A stretch of 47,949 nucleotides of DNA. Source: Bacillota bacterium. Lineage in GTDB: Bacteria > Bacillota > Thermincolia > Thermincolales > UBA2595. The notes under the pieces were generated by a model. The model was given only the letters and a program-made list of their open reading frames with translations. It had not been told where the DNA came from and did no database searches. Shown here piece after piece: positions 36,313-46,049 of this stretch. How positions within the stretch are numbered: position 1 is the stretch's first letter; the number at the start of each line of letters is the position of its first letter. Made by a program: the position numbers and the translations under genes. Where the stretch lies: assembly GCA_021847735.1 (NCBI GenBank), contig JAJZQD010000010.1, positions 1 through 47,949 of the forward strand, read 5' to 3'.

Positions 36313-36378
36313 AGCTAATCAACCTCCCATAACAGATTATACTTGTTACGTTTCGACAAGTTTTACCACGTTTCCTGC

Positions 36379-36413
36379 CAAAAAATAAAAAGACAGTTTG
36401 AGATAACTGCCTT
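36379..36413 (-). terminator. Terminator of sigI-rsgI
   Basis: Minus-strand stem AAGGCAGTT/AACTGTCTT with a 6-nt loop, followed by TTTATTTTTT, 20 nt after the rsgI stop. Confidence 0.85.
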
Positions 36414-36433
36414 AACTACAAGTTTTTCTTTAA

Positions 36434-37585
36434 CTAGAAATTCGGTTTTAATTTGTACATATCGTTAATATTACTGTCTGTGTCGTTAGGTTTTTGGGAC
36501 CCCATATAATTATCATCAGTTTTCTGGTCATTGTTGCTGTCAGCGGGGGTATTGACCCCCGGTTTCTTTACCACGGTTGAACCGGGATTATCGGCTGGTT
36601 TAGCAGGAGAGTGCCGTTCCTCCGGCCCTCCGTTTCTTCTGATCGGTTCTACATATATTTTTTGGTTAACCTGCTTATTGGAGTCTTCAGCCGTAATACC
36701 CACCGGTGCGGGGTCGTTTTGCCCACCTGTTGAAGCGTCAGTAGGTTCGGGGCCTGGTTTACTTGCAATGGTGGCAAGGTACTCTCGTTCCTTGACATCA
36801 AACTGTTCTTCTTCGCGGGCCTGGCCGATTATCTTATCGGGCTGGCCGCCGGCGCTGGATATGGCAACTGCTATGGGTTTTTCCTGCATATCTTTTTCGG
36901 TTACGAGCAGTCCTGCATTAACCGCCTCGATAAGGACTGCGTATTTCCCCGGTGACATTCCCTTTTTCCTGGCTGATTCCCGCAAACCGGACGGCACTTG
37001 GATTGTGGCAACATCAATTTTATCTTTGGCAAATATGCTATTAGCGGAAGCCAGTAAGGTTTTCCCGACTAAGGCCTTGTCAGCCCTTGTGTTAGGAATA
37101 AAGGACACGCTAACTACTACCGTATTGCTGCGGGATTTATGGATAAAACCGAGTTTCGCTGCTCTTTGTTCAATCAAGTCAACAGCATCGACATATTTGA
37201 CACCCTTCAGATTAACCCCCTGCAGGACTTGTTCCCCGTCACGGTTCAAGGCCTGGGCGTCCAGGACATTGTAACGGTCACTTACGGTGAGGTCAATGCT
37301 TGGGTTTATATCAATAGATACATAGGCAACTGCAGCCTCGGGCGGTTGATTTACCATGGTCAGCAGGGGACTGGCTACCACTAACAAGATTACAGCGGCG
37401 GCAACAGCCAACCAACTGGCTCTGGGAACGCTGAATAAACGCTTATGAACCACCGGAATACGGATTTCTTCACCGATATCAGGCATCCTGCCGGTAATTC
37501 TTACCCGTTTAAACTCACCTTTGGGAGTCATCAGGACAACGTAACTGTCCGTCCTTTCCATGACCACCCCTGTAAGCCTCTCCAT
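36434..37585 (-). CDS. rsgI: Anti-sigma-I factor RsgI-like
   Basis: 383 residues: cytoplasmic RsgI_N domain (1-50, TGVVMERTDSYVVLMTPKGE), one membrane segment (about 57-79), the conserved extracellular part (AYVSIDINPSIDLTVS near 90, and the second half to about 250), then a low-complexity Pro/Asn/Asp tail with no carbohydrate-binding module, unlike the polysaccharide-sensing RsgI proteins of Clostridium thermocellum. It holds SigI inactive until a signal triggers its cleavage. It follows sigI by 16 bp. Confidence 0.93.
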   Translation of the reverse strand: MERLTGVVMERTDSYVVLMTPKGEFKRVRITGRMPDIGEEIRIPVVHKRLFSVPRASWLAVAAAVILLVVASPLLTMVNQPPEAAVAYVSIDINPSIDLTVSDRYNVLDAQALNRDGEQVLQGVNLKGVKYVDAVDLIEQRAAKLGFIHKSRSNTVVVSVSFIPNTRADKALVGKTLLASANSIFAKDKIDVATIQVPSGLRESARKKGMSPGKYAVLIEAVNAGLLVTEKDMQEKPIAVAISSAGGQPDKIIGQAREEEQFDVKEREYLATIASKPGPEPTDASTGGQNDPAPVGITAEDSNKQVNQKIYVEPIRRNGGPEERHSPAKPADNPGSTVVKKPGVNTPADSNNDQKTDDNYMGSQKPNDTDSNINDMYKLKPNF

Positions 37586-37601
37586 GGTGTCCCCTCCTTT
37601 C

Positions 37602-38363
37602 CTAAAAAGCTTTGATAATGTACTGCCTTAAATGGTCGAAATCATTTATTAAAATCAGGGTAATAGCAATTATGTATTTTCGCTGTCTTTCCAGCGTCTT
37701 TCGGCTAATTTCAACTTTCTGTTCGAGAAGTTTTAGAGGAAGTTCCTTTTTGTTCACCATATAGACTGCCATATCACTATCAGCAGCTATGATCCCTGCC
37801 ACTTCCATCGCCCTGATGCGTGCGTCCTCGTGTTTGGGTGAAATCGCCACCAGTTCCTGAAAGCTTATCCCGAAGTCATTAAGTTTCTGTGTAAATAATA
37901 TGATTTCTTCCTTGCGATCAGTGGCAATGCTTCTCTGTTTAAATTCCTCAACCGACTGTTTAGCCTCGAGGTAGTAATACGCGCCATCGGCGTTTTCATC
38001 ATCGTCCTGTTCGAAACTCGACAGGGGAACATTCTTTTTCCCGAAGGTGGACTCTTTTCTAAAATAATCTATCAGCCGTCTTTTAATGACGGTCTCAGCA
38101 AAACTCAGAAAGGAATTTTTCTTGGTTGTATCAAAGCAGTCTATGGCTTCGTTAAAAGCCATTAAACCCACACTGACTTCGTCGTCTTCACCCATACGAA
38201 CATACCGGCCGCTAACCTTGGAGGTGATTTTCAGGATAAATGGGGTATAACTCTTAATCAGGTGCTCACGCACCACGCCGTTCCCCTGCTGGGCCTCCAG
38301 GACCAGTTGCCCGCATTCGACAACTTCCCCTTCTATTGAGTTTTTCTGGAAGAGAAACCTCAT
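37602..38363 (-). CDS. sigI: RNA polymerase sigma factor SigI
   Basis: 253 residues. Region 2 (FILKITSKVSGRYVRMGEDD, VGLMAFNEAIDCFD, SFAETVIKRRLIDYFRKE) is typical of SigI; the C-terminal part with KLLEQKVEISRKTLERQRKY is the SigI-specific DNA-binding half. Directly upstream of its anti-sigma gene, so the pair is probably autoregulated. GGAGGAGG precedes the ATG. Confidence 0.95.
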   Translation of the reverse strand: MRFLFQKNSIEGEVVECGQLVLEAQQGNGVVREHLIKSYTPFILKITSKVSGRYVRMGEDDEVSVGLMAFNEAIDCFDTTKKNSFLSFAETVIKRRLIDYFRKESTFGKKNVPLSSFEQDDDENADGAYYYLEAKQSVEEFKQRSIATDRKEEIILFTQKLNDFGISFQELVAISPKHEDARIRAMEVAGIIAADSDMAVYMVNKKELPLKLLEQKVEISRKTLERQRKYIIAITLILINDFDHLRQYIIKAF

Positions 38364-38430
38364 GGCGGTTTACACCTCCTCCATTAAATATACTGTTCGA
38401 AAACGGTCATCTTTTTTTAAGGGTCAAAAT

Positions 38431-38655
38431 CTATTTTCTACTCAAAAAGTTAAAAAGAATCGTTAATACTATACTTAAAATTATACTGGTAACAACAGGA
38501 AAATAGAAGGTAAAGTTCCCTTTCCTGACCAAAATGTCGCCGGGCAGCCTTCCCAGTGGTAACACTTTACCGGCGAAGGTTATAAAAACTCCGATACCCA
38601 GCAAAATTGCGCCGCCTATGATAAGCATTCTGCCAAAGGAAGAGAAGTTATCCAT
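38431..38655 (-). CDS. DUF2905 small membrane protein
   Basis: 74 residues: two membrane segments flanking the conserved LGRLPGDILVRKGNFTFYFP of DUF2905. Function unknown; commonly found next to ruvB in Clostridia, as here (28 bp downstream). Confidence 0.9.
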   Translation of the reverse strand: MDNFSSFGRMLIIGGAILLGIGVFITFAGKVLPLGRLPGDILVRKGNFTFYFPVVTSIILSIVLTILFNFLSRK

Positions 38656-38682
38656 TCTGACCCTCCGTCAAAACTACCTTGT

Positions 38683-39711
38683 TTAACCCCGCCACAGCTT
38701 TTGCTGGTCGGTATCGCTTTCAGCGGTAATTTTCATATGCTGGTAAGCTAAAGGTGTCACTATCCTGCCTCTTGGTGTGCGGTTAATAAACCCGAGTTGG
38801 AGAAGATACGGCTCATAGACGTCTTCGATGGTTTCAGATTCTTCCCCGGTGGCGGCACCGATGGTGTCAAGACCAACGGGACCCCCGCCAAATTTCTGAA
38901 TTATCGTTAATAGCAGTTTACGGTCCGTGTTATCAAGCCCCAGCAAATCAACCTCCAGCATAGCCAGGGCCTCCCGGGCTACATCCAGAGTGATTCTCCC
39001 ATCGGCTCTAACCTGGGCGTAATCCCTTACTCTCTTTAACAGTCGGTTAGCTACCCTCGGAGTACCCCTTGAACGTCTGGCAATCTCCTGTCCACCGGCG
39101 GTGTCAATGTCCACCCTGAGTATCCTGGCTGCCCTGATGACTATTTCCGTTAGCTCTGCAGTATCGTAGAATTCAAGTCTGAAGTTGACCCCAAACCTGT
39201 CCCTGAGCGGTGACGTCAACAGACCGGCCCGGGTAGTGGCGCCAATTAAGGTAAACGTTGGAAGGTCTATCCGCAGTGACCTGGCGCTAGGCCCCTTACC
39301 AATTATTATATCCAGTGCGTAGTCTTCCATTGCAGGATATAAAACTTCTTCCACACTGCGGTTCAACCTGTGAATCTCATCGATAAAAAGGACATCTCCG
39401 GGTGACAAATTAGTCAGAATGGCTGCCAGATCACCCGGCCTCTCAATGGCCGGTCCGGATGTTACACGGACATTTACGCCCATTTCGTTGGAAATAATAT
39501 GGGCCAGTGTTGTTTTTCCTAAACCGGGGGGCCCAAACAGGAGGACATGGTCAAGGGAATCCCCCCTGGCCTTGGCCGCCTCTATAAAGACAGCCAGATT
39601 TTCCTTGATTTTGGGCTGCCCGATATATTCGGATATTTTGCGGGGGCGCAAGCCGTTTTCTATTTCAAAGTCTTCTTCCCTGACACCGGCCGAAACGATG
39701 CGTTCTTCCAT
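38683..39711 (-). CDS. ruvB: Holliday junction branch migration ATPase RuvB
   Basis: 342 residues. AAA+ motor: GPPGLGKTT (Walker A), LFIDEIHRL (Walker B), GATTRAG (sensor 1), [11 protein letters not shown] (arginine/sensor 2 region), and a C-terminal winged helix ending in [11 protein letters not shown]. Start at 39711: GGAGG lies six bases upstream; the earlier ATG at 39735 abuts the ruvA stop without an RBS. Confidence 0.97.
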   Translation of the reverse strand: MEERIVSAGVREEDFEIENGLRPRKISEYIGQPKIKENLAVFIEAAKARGDSLDHVLLFGPPGLGKTTLAHIISNEMGVNVRVTSGPAIERPGDLAAILTNLSPGDVLFIDEIHRLNRSVEEVLYPAMEDYALDIIIGKGPSARSLRIDLPTFTLIGATTRAGLLTSPLRDRFGVNFRLEFYDTAELTEIVIRAARILRVDIDTAGGQEIARRSRGTPRVANRLLKRVRDYAQVRADGRITLDVAREALAMLEVDLLGLDNTDRKLLLTIIQKFGGGPVGLDTIGAATGEESETIEDVYEPYLLQLGFINRTPRGRIVTPLAYQHMKITAESDTDQQKLWRG

Positions 39712-39735
39712 TGAAACCTCCAAAGTAAGCGTCAT

Positions 39736-40344
39736 TTAAAACCGCGCTAATTCCTTTAGGGCCATCCTCACCAAGTCCTCCGGTTTTACAGGAGCATTTC
39801 CCGAACCGGCTATTTTGCCGAGGGCCCGCCTGGCCTCTACCGGGTTATAACCCAACGCCACAAGCGCCTGCAGGGCATCGCCGGTTTCGTCGGATAATCC
39901 ACCCGGAACACCTGATGTCTCCGGGCCCCTTTCAACACTTATTTTACCCAGCTTGTCCTTGAGTTCAATAATAACCCGCTGGGCCGTCTTCTTACCAACA
40001 CCTGGTACCTGGACTAATATATGTACCTGTTCATGCAGGACAGACTGGATAAAAGACTGGACCGGCATGGATGACAGAATGGCCAAAGCAGCCTTGGGCC
40101 CTATCCCCGAAACCTGGATAAGGAGTTCAAAGATTTCACGGTCGGTTTCCTGGAGGAAGCCATACAACTGCATGGCATCCTCCCGCACGTGCATGTATGT
40201 ATGAACAGTGGCATCACCCGAGTTATCTGCTAACGCACCGATAACCGGTGTGGGAACATGGACCTTGTAACCGATTCCGCCAACATCGATAATCACGTAA
40301 TCAGGACCGGTGCCTGCCGGCCTGCCCCGAAGAAATGCAATCAT
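39736..40344 (-). CDS. ruvA: Holliday junction branch migration protein RuvA
   Basis: 202 residues: N-terminal OB domain, two helix-hairpin-helix motifs (VSGIGPKAALAILS; VPGVGKKTAQRVIIELKDK) and a C-terminal domain that contacts RuvB. GGGAGG precedes the ATG. In line with ruvC and ruvB. Confidence 0.97.
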   Translation of the reverse strand: MIAFLRGRPAGTGPDYVIIDVGGIGYKVHVPTPVIGALADNSGDATVHTYMHVREDAMQLYGFLQETDREIFELLIQVSGIGPKAALAILSSMPVQSFIQSVLHEQVHILVQVPGVGKKTAQRVIIELKDKLGKISVERGPETSGVPGGLSDETGDALQALVALGYNPVEARRALGKIAGSGNAPVKPEDLVRMALKELARF

Positions 40345-40401
40345 ATGTAACCTCCCGCGATAACCTTTTTTGTCCGCAATTATTCCGGCCCGGTGCTGTC
40401 A

Positions 40402-40896
40402 CTAACGGTTCCCAATGATACCAGCGGTTTTATGGTAATGGGTGTGACATATAGCTATAGCCAAAGCGTCAGCCACATCGTCCGGTTTTGGTATTTCGGG
40501 CAGGGAAAGAATGGTTTTGACCATGAACTGGATTTGGGCTTTCTCTGCCCTCCCATAACCGACAACAGCCTGCTTAACCTGTAGTGGTGTATATTCATGA
40601 ACCGGCAGCCCGTTTTCAGCTCCGGCCAGCATGATAACCCCCCTGGCCTGCCCGACTATCAAGGCTGTACGCACATTTTTGTTAAAAAACAATTCCTCCA
40701 CAGCAAAATTGTCGGGCTTGTATCTCTCAATAATGTTTTTGATTTCGCAAAAGATTTTTTGCAGCCTTATTTCCAGCGGTTGGGAAGGTGATGTCCGAAT
40801 GCAACCATAATCAACGGCCGTTAGTTTGTTACCGGTTTCACTGACCAGCCCGTATCCGGTTATGGCAGAACCAGGATCGATGCCAAGGACCAACAC
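40402..40896 (-). CDS. ruvC: Crossover junction endonuclease RuvC
   Basis: 164 residues. RNase H-like resolvase with catalytic acids in [12 protein letters not shown] (Asp7), [11 protein letters not shown] and [14 protein letters not shown]. Starts with GTG preceded by AAGGGG. First gene of ruvCAB; it is separated from the upstream bofC-like gene by a terminator. Confidence 0.97.
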   Translation of the reverse strand: MLVLGIDPGSAITGYGLVSETGNKLTAVDYGCIRTSPSQPLEIRLQKIFCEIKNIIERYKPDNFAVEELFFNKNVRTALIVGQARGVIMLAGAENGLPVHEYTPLQVKQAVVGYGRAEKAQIQFMVKTILSLPEIPKPDDVADALAIAICHTHYHKTAGIIGNR

Positions 40897-41056
40897 TATA
40901 CCATCCCCTTCCCAAATCTAATAATTCGACACCCAGACAAGTTTATCCTTCCTGACCAGTGTGGGTAAAACATGTAAGAGCATGTTCCGATATTCTTAGT
41001 TATACGACCTGCTTTGGGCGGCGGCTTTACTGGGCGGCACCCCAGAAAAGCAATAT

Positions 41057-41100
41057 AAAAAAGCCGTCACAGGCGTAAGCTCATGACAGCTTTTTTGTTT
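41057..41100. terminator. Bidirectional terminator after the bofC-like gene
   Basis: Imperfect stem AAGCCGTCA/TGACAGCTT with a T run on each strand, starting at the bofC-like stop codon and lying upstream of ruvC. Confidence 0.78.
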
Positions 41101-41725
41101 ACTCTTTAAATTCGTCGAAGTTCTCCAGGGCGGCATTAAGCTGCCCTTCATTCTCAAATTCATACGTAGATTTTAGGCGTCCCTGGGTGTCCTGAGTCTG
41201 ATTCTCGTAATCCATGGCCATCTTTAGGTCTACCTGCATTTCCGGTGGCAAGCCGTTCAAATCTATGTCTTCGCGCTGAAGTACCTTCTGGTTATGTCCA
41301 AGAGGTCCTTCATATACCGCCAGAAACCCCTCACATACTCCCATATGCCGGAATTCCCGGTGGTAAGGGCAAATCCGGTTTTCTACCCTGGCCAGGATAA
41401 GGGTATTTTTCACGGTATCGTCAATACTCCAACCGGCTTCAGGCGGGTACTTCCTGACAAGGCTCGAAAACTCCAGCCCGACAAGGTCCGAGGTGGTCGG
41501 TATTCTTGTACTTACCTTATCAGCGCATAGATACCTAATTTCTTTCCGGATAACGGTATCCGAGCTAATTGTCGGTTTAACAGTCTTGGTCGTCCCCCCT
41601 GCTGCCGTCCATGGTTTGTACATGGGCCACCCCTTGCCGAAAATCCCGTAGGCGGTGGCAAAACTCAAAAAGAAAACCACTGCCACACCCAGATAAATAA
41701 AACGACTGCCGTTCCTTTTAAACAT
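41099..41725 (-). CDS. BofC-like protein
   Basis: 208 residues with an N-terminal signal anchor (about 6-26). The C-terminal part (ICPYHREFRHMGVCEGFLAVYEG) resembles the BofC C-terminal domain. In B. subtilis bofC lies just upstream of ruvAB and its forespore-secreted product restrains the SpoIVB protease; the same position here supports the call. The ATG at 41725 follows AAAGGGGG by seven bases. The link to SpoIVB is inference. Confidence 0.7.
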   Translation of the reverse strand: MFKRNGSRFIYLGVAVVFFLSFATAYGIFGKGWPMYKPWTAAGGTTKTVKPTISSDTVIRKEIRYLCADKVSTRIPTTSDLVGLEFSSLVRKYPPEAGWSIDDTVKNTLILARVENRICPYHREFRHMGVCEGFLAVYEGPLGHNQKVLQREDIDLNGLPPEMQVDLKMAMDYENQTQDTQGRLKSTYEFENEGQLNAALENFDEFKE

Positions 41726-41815
41726 AAAACAACCCCCTTTCAACCGGCTTGTTAACTAGTATTTATTACCAACTTGAAGAGGGTTTATACATTAAGTTTT
41801 AGGAAAACAGCTAAA

Positions 41816-42208
41816 TTAATTTAAAATTTTGTCAACAAAATTACCAATGAAGGCATATTTGAACTCTTTCCCCTTAAAAGAGGCAACAGCCCCAATTACC
41901 CCGTATAGGAAAAGGGCCAGGCCGGTAAATACCCAAATGACACTCACAGGCTGGGCAGAAAATGTACCTCTCTGCCATAAAAGGGCCTCACCGACACTGT
42001 GTCTACCCCATAAACCAATTATCTGCAAACCGCCCATGGCCAGTATCTGGTAAGCCACAGCCTGTTTAACACTCTTTTTGACAAACTCGGATTTGTCCTT
42101 CTTAACAATCCAAATGGCAATGGCTGCCGCCGTACCGTACCAGCCAAAAATAATCATCAGGTGGCCAAAGCCGGCCAATATTTTTTCTTCCATTGAAACT
42201 TCACCCAT
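41816..42208 (-). CDS. DUF4870-like membrane protein
   Basis: 130 residues with three to four membrane segments: GFGHLMIIFGWYGTAAAIAI, FVKKSVKQAVAYQILAMGG and VFTGLALFLYGVIGAVASFK, plus KYAFIGNF near the end. This fits DUF4870 (the DUF4870/YlaN-type 'KQAVAYQ' motif). Function unknown. The start could be 42208 (GGGGGT upstream) or 42193. Confidence 0.75.
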   Translation of the reverse strand: MGEVSMEEKILAGFGHLMIIFGWYGTAAAIAIWIVKKDKSEFVKKSVKQAVAYQILAMGGLQIIGLWGRHSVGEALLWQRGTFSAQPVSVIWVFTGLALFLYGVIGAVASFKGKEFKYAFIGNFVDKILN

Positions 42209-42322
42209 GGGTCTACCCCCAGTGTAATTAGTATCACTATCCGATGGGCGGGGAAATAATATATGACTATTATCTCATTGGTAGTCGAAGGTTGTCAATT
42301 GCTGACCAAAGTGGCTTTGGTC

Positions 42323-43072
42323 TTACTGATTCTCCAATAGATCGTCATCAATATCAAAATTGGAATATGCGTTTTGTACATCATCGTGGTCTTCCAGGGC
42401 ATCCATCAGTTTTAACATCTTGACGGCATCATCACCCTCGAGGGTCACTGTGTTCTCCGGAACCATAGCAACTTCCGCCATGAAGGGCTGCAGCCCTGCG
42501 GCCCGAACCGCCGCTTCAACTGACTCAAACTCCTCCGGGTCACAAATAATCTCAAAGCCTTCTTCTTCCTCTTTCACATCATCGGCGCCCGCCTCCAGGG
42601 CCATCATCATTACCTCGTCGGAGTCCTTATCCAGGCCCTCCCTCTCAATTGATATTACCCCCTGTTTTTTAAACATCCAGCCTACACAACCTGATTCGCC
42701 AAGGTTGCCGCCGTATTTCGAAAACAGGTGCCTGATATCCCCCGCAGTCCGGTTTCTGTTGTCGGTCATAATATCCAACATAACTGCTGTGCCGCCGGGG
42801 CCGTAGCCTTCATAAGTCAGTTCCTCGTAATTAACGCCCGCCAGTTCGCCTGTCGCCTTTTGAATAACCCTTGTGATATTATCCATCGGCATGTTGGCGG
42901 CCCTCGCTTTTTGAACCACTGTTTTGAGCCTCTGGTTGGTTTCCGGGTCGCCGCCACCCTGTTTGGCCGCCACAATAAGTTCTTTACCCAATTTCGTAAA
43001 GATTTTTGCCCTCTGGGCGTCCTGTTTTCCCTTTCTGTGTTTTATATTAGCCCATTTTGAATGGCCTGACAT
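42323..43072 (-). CDS. yebC: YebC/PmpR family DNA-binding or translation-related regulator
   Basis: 249 residues with the family start [42 protein letters not shown] and the acidic C-terminal domain. YebC proteins were first described as transcription regulators and more recently as helping ribosomes at proline stretches. Often upstream of ruvC, as here. AAGGGGAG precedes the ATG. Confidence 0.95.
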   Translation of the reverse strand: MSGHSKWANIKHRKGKQDAQRAKIFTKLGKELIVAAKQGGGDPETNQRLKTVVQKARAANMPMDNITRVIQKATGELAGVNYEELTYEGYGPGGTAVMLDIMTDNRNRTAGDIRHLFSKYGGNLGESGCVGWMFKKQGVISIEREGLDKDSDEVMMMALEAGADDVKEEEEGFEIICDPEEFESVEAAVRAAGLQPFMAEVAMVPENTVTLEGDDAVKMLKLMDALEDHDDVQNAYSNFDIDDDLLENQ

Positions 43073-43223
43073 GCTTCATCTCCCCTTTCGAACTACCTAA
43101 ATATTTTAGCATACAAACCCCGATTTTTCAAAGGTCTTAACAAAGACCATCATCCAATGTTATTTTTTTCGGTCTATCGGGGAGAATATTATTAAAAACA
43201 GTTAAATAAAGGGGTGGTCTCTG

Positions 43224-43412
43224 ATGCTTCGCAGGAATAATTTTTCAGAAAAATTCCGTAACAATCCTAACCTAATTTATCATCCAAACGGATTAAAGTT
43301 CTTTCATTTTGACCTGAGTGAAAAAAACCACGAGATTGTTTTGCCCGTGGAAGAAGAAACGGCTTGGGAGCAGTTGCAGGAAATCACTTGGGATCCTGGC
43401 AGGGGGGATTAG
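43224..43412 (+). CDS. Hypothetical 62-residue protein
   Basis: ATG preceded by AGGGGTGG at good spacing. Charged, soluble sequence with no known motif (HPNGLKFFHFDLSEKN; ends EEETAWEQLQEITWDPGRGD). Its last 29 bases overlap the convergent MFS gene. Divergent from yebC. It looks translated but no family is recognised. Confidence 0.5.
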   Translation: MLRRNNFSEKFRNNPNLIYHPNGLKFFHFDLSEKNHEIVLPVEEETAWEQLQEITWDPGRGD

Positions 43413-44637
43413 CATCAGGCAAGCTGCCCCCAACAAATACCGTCAGACCGACAGTGGCTGCCAAGGCCAAAATTGCCCCAAAAATGAAGGGGGCCGGAGA
43501 GCCAAACCTATCCCAAAGTATACCTGCGGCCAAGCTTGCCGGAAGAGCACTAACTCCCACAGCCATGTTATAAAGTCCATAGGCGGTCCCTCTTCGTTCC
43601 CGGTTTACCATGTCGGCCACAAAGGCTCTGGCTACCCCGTCGGTAATACCGTAATAAGCGCCATACAGGGAATAGAGGACCCATACCTGCCATGATGTCC
43701 GGGCGTAGGCAAAACCAAGGTACACCAAGGAATACAGCAGCCAGCCAAAGACAAGCAGTTTTTTTCTGCCCAGCCGGTCCGAAAGCCTTCCGGCAGGCAG
43801 CGCCAACAACGAAGATACAATATTAAAGACCGCCAGCAAAAAGAAAATCCCTGCCAAAGGTGTGCCCAGCTTTTGAGCCCGCAAAACCAGGAAGGCATCA
43901 CTTGAGTTGCCCAGGGTGAATATCACATTAATAAAGAGAAAAGCAGGAAAGCCTTGGCGATAACCCTTCAATTCCCACCACTTATATCTCTGATTTTCCC
44001 CCCCAGATTCTTTAAAACAGACCGGTTTATCGGGTTCCCTGACACCTACAACAAGCAGGATTACTGAAATAGCAGCAGGAATAAGTGACATCAGGACTAA
44101 ATACCGAAAAGTTGTCCCGCTCATCAGGATTGTCCCCTTTTGACCCCACAGCACCAAAAAGCCGGCCAGGGCGGTACCTATAACTGCACCCAAGGGGTCA
44201 AGGGTTCTGTGCAGCCCAAAGGCTTTGCCTATTTCCCCGGGCGCGCTGGAGTCAGCAATCAGCGCATCCCTTGGTGATGTGCGGATGCCCTTACCAACCC
44301 GGTCAAAAAACCTTATCATGAGCACAGCCGGCCAACTGCCCGCGAAATACAGAAAAGGCTTTGACAGGGAGGATAACCCGTATCCCAAAACTGTCAAAGG
44401 TTTACGCTTACCGGTCAAATCGGAGAACCAGCCCGAAAATATTTTCAGCACCGTAGCAGTACTTTCTGCCACGCCCTCCACCAGGCCTATTATGGAAGTC
44501 CTTACCCCTAATACGTTGGCCAGAAAAAGCGGTATTGTGCGCAAAATAATCTCGTTGGCCAAATCTGTGAAAAGGCTCACCAGCCCAAGCATAAACACAT
44601 TTCTATTGTAACCCAGAATTTTTTTTTGTTCTCCCAT
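43384..44637 (-). CDS. Major facilitator superfamily transporter
   Basis: 417 residues, about 12 membrane segments. The loop 2-3 motif is FSGWFSDLTGKRKPL, with a matching ALPAGRLSDRLGRKKLL in the second half, and RFFDRVGKGIRTSPRDALIA marks the subgroup of uncharacterised MFS exporters. Substrate unknown. Gene stands alone on the minus strand. Confidence 0.9.
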   Translation of the reverse strand: MGEQKKILGYNRNVFMLGLVSLFTDLANEIILRTIPLFLANVLGVRTSIIGLVEGVAESTATVLKIFSGWFSDLTGKRKPLTVLGYGLSSLSKPFLYFAGSWPAVLMIRFFDRVGKGIRTSPRDALIADSSAPGEIGKAFGLHRTLDPLGAVIGTALAGFLVLWGQKGTILMSGTTFRYLVLMSLIPAAISVILLVVGVREPDKPVCFKESGGENQRYKWWELKGYRQGFPAFLFINVIFTLGNSSDAFLVLRAQKLGTPLAGIFFLLAVFNIVSSLLALPAGRLSDRLGRKKLLVFGWLLYSLVYLGFAYARTSWQVWVLYSLYGAYYGITDGVARAFVADMVNRERRGTAYGLYNMAVGVSALPASLAAGILWDRFGSPAPFIFGAILALAATVGLTVFVGGSLPDANPPCQDPK

Positions 44638-44693
44638 TACCCTTCCCCCGACCTGTAATTGTTTTGATAGTTTTACACGTCCCCCGCGAATAG

Positions 44694-44806
44694 TGAACTC
44701 GTTCAGCTAAAGCTGAACATCGAAACTTCAGTGGGGGACTCTACCCCCACTGAAGCAGAAAAGTGGAAACTCCACCTAATAGAAGGTGGAGTCTTGGAAT
44801 TGGGAT
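44694..44806 (+). repeat. Three-hairpin dispersed repeat, copy 5
   Basis: Complete 113-bp copy in plus orientation, from GTGAACTCG to GGGAT. It lies between the 5' end of the MFS gene and the 3' end of the UPF0280 gene. Confidence 0.95.
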
Positions 44807-44836
44807 AAAAACCCCTAAAATTCCCCGGCAGGGTAT

Positions 44837-45589
44837 TCAGAGGTTTAAGGGGCTCACGGGTACAATGTTGAATTCACCCCATACAGCCATCTTATCGTCT
44901 TTAATTAATACTGCCCCTAAAACGCCGGGAATACTTTTGGCCACTTCAATTCCCTTTTTTACGTCCTCACCGGTTTGCACCGCGTTTCCGGCAGCCGAAG
45001 CCGCGGCATCTGCCAAAGCAGTGGAACGGGAAATAATCACGGTGGCATCGGCTCTACCGAAACTAAAAGAGGGCCCTACTGTTCCCGAGGACGTACAAAT
45101 TCCCAACGGCATTTTGTCTGGCGGGACTTCTACCGCCAGGCGGCCGGAAAACGGGGACGTGCCGGCAAATACACCCGCAAGCCTCTTTTTCGGGGAAGCC
45201 ATAAAGATGTCTCCCCCGTTTTCAACTATTACTTCCGAACTTAATTTCAGTAATTCCCGGCCTATAGTTTCGGCAAAGGCGCCGGCAACAGCTGCCATTG
45301 GCCCTACTCCGGCGGTGTTGGCCGCTGCGGCCATGGTCCGGGCGATTACAGGGGCCCCAGGGGCTAACAAATGAGGCTGAAGAGTCGTCTTGAACTCGCT
45401 GTCCGAAGAAATATATGTCTCCAGGTCATACCGAAGAGCAAGGATTAGTTTTTCCACCTTTTGTTCCAGGTCAGGGCTGAAGCTGGCTTGGTCTACGCTA
45501 ACGTACAAATCCGTTTCCCTGACAATAACCCGAAAACCCCAAAGGTCCTTATTACTGAATGCTTCCCGGTAAGTCCTGTTCACATACAT
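44837..45589 (-). CDS. UPF0280 (COG2122, ApbE-like) protein of homocysteine synthesis
   Basis: 250 residues of the UPF0280 family: VGPMAAVAGAFAETIGREL, VENGGDIFM, GICTSSGTVGPSFSFGRADA and ALADAAASAAGNAV, related to the ApbE flavin-transferase fold. In methanogens COG2122 is required, with COG1900 and a NIL-ferredoxin, for homocysteine synthesis from aspartate semialdehyde. All three are present in this operon. The RBS AGGAG includes the stop codon of the preceding gene, implying coupled translation. Confidence 0.9.
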   Translation of the reverse strand: MYVNRTYREAFSNKDLWGFRVIVRETDLYVSVDQASFSPDLEQKVEKLILALRYDLETYISSDSEFKTTLQPHLLAPGAPVIARTMAAAANTAGVGPMAAVAGAFAETIGRELLKLSSEVIVENGGDIFMASPKKRLAGVFAGTSPFSGRLAVEVPPDKMPLGICTSSGTVGPSFSFGRADATVIISRSTALADAAASAAGNAVQTGEDVKKGIEVAKSIPGVLGAVLIKDDKMAVWGEFNIVPVSPLNL

Positions 45590-45598
45590 AGAATGCTC

Positions 45599-46018
45599 CT
45601 ACTGTTTACCGTTAAAGTTTACTTCGATGGCTTTAACCGGGCAGGTTTTTAGGCAAACCCCGCAAACCACGCACTTCTCGTCTTCAAATATTACTTCCAT
45701 AGACGGGCGCGAAACATATAATGCACCAGAGGGGCAAATACTGGTGCAAGCCCCGCAATGGGTGCACCTGTCGATATTTCTGACAATATCTTCACTCAGA
45801 TAATCTATTCTTATTCCCTGTTCTTTAAGGAAATTCAACCCCTGTTCATATTTATCGGGCTCACCCACCAGTTCCATAACCATAAATCCCTCTTTATACG
45901 GGTTGACATTGGCTTTCAGAACATTAACCATAAGTTCGTAGTCTTTCACAAGATGGTATATCAGGGGTTTATCAACAACCTGGGGTGGAAAACGCAGAAC
46001 TATTTTTCTGGGAGGCAT
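45599..46018 (-). CDS. NIL-domain 4Fe-4S ferredoxin
   Basis: 139 residues: an N-terminal NIL domain (1-75), known from methionine transport and sulfur proteins, then two 4Fe-4S motifs, C85-C88-C91-C95 and C116-C119-C122-C126, both complete. Likely the electron carrier of the homocysteine system. AAGGAG lies eight bases before the ATG. A CAGT-rich repeat separates it from the DUF39 gene. Confidence 0.92.
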   Translation of the reverse strand: MPPRKIVLRFPPQVVDKPLIYHLVKDYELMVNVLKANVNPYKEGFMVMELVGEPDKYEQGLNFLKEQGIRIDYLSEDIVRNIDRCTHCGACTSICPSGALYVSRPSMEVIFEDEKCVVCGVCLKTCPVKAIEVNFNGKQ

Positions 46019-46049
46019 ATTAATAACTCCTTTCGGATTGAATTTTGGT

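Noticed and set aside
36531-37274. 247-codon plus-strand ORF
   Set aside because: Antisense to rsgI, Ser/Thr/Leu-rich, no RBS.
44694-44806. Three-hairpin repeat as a CRISPR array or simple terminator
   Set aside because: Copies are kilobases apart with no spacers, in both orientations, and lack consistent T runs.
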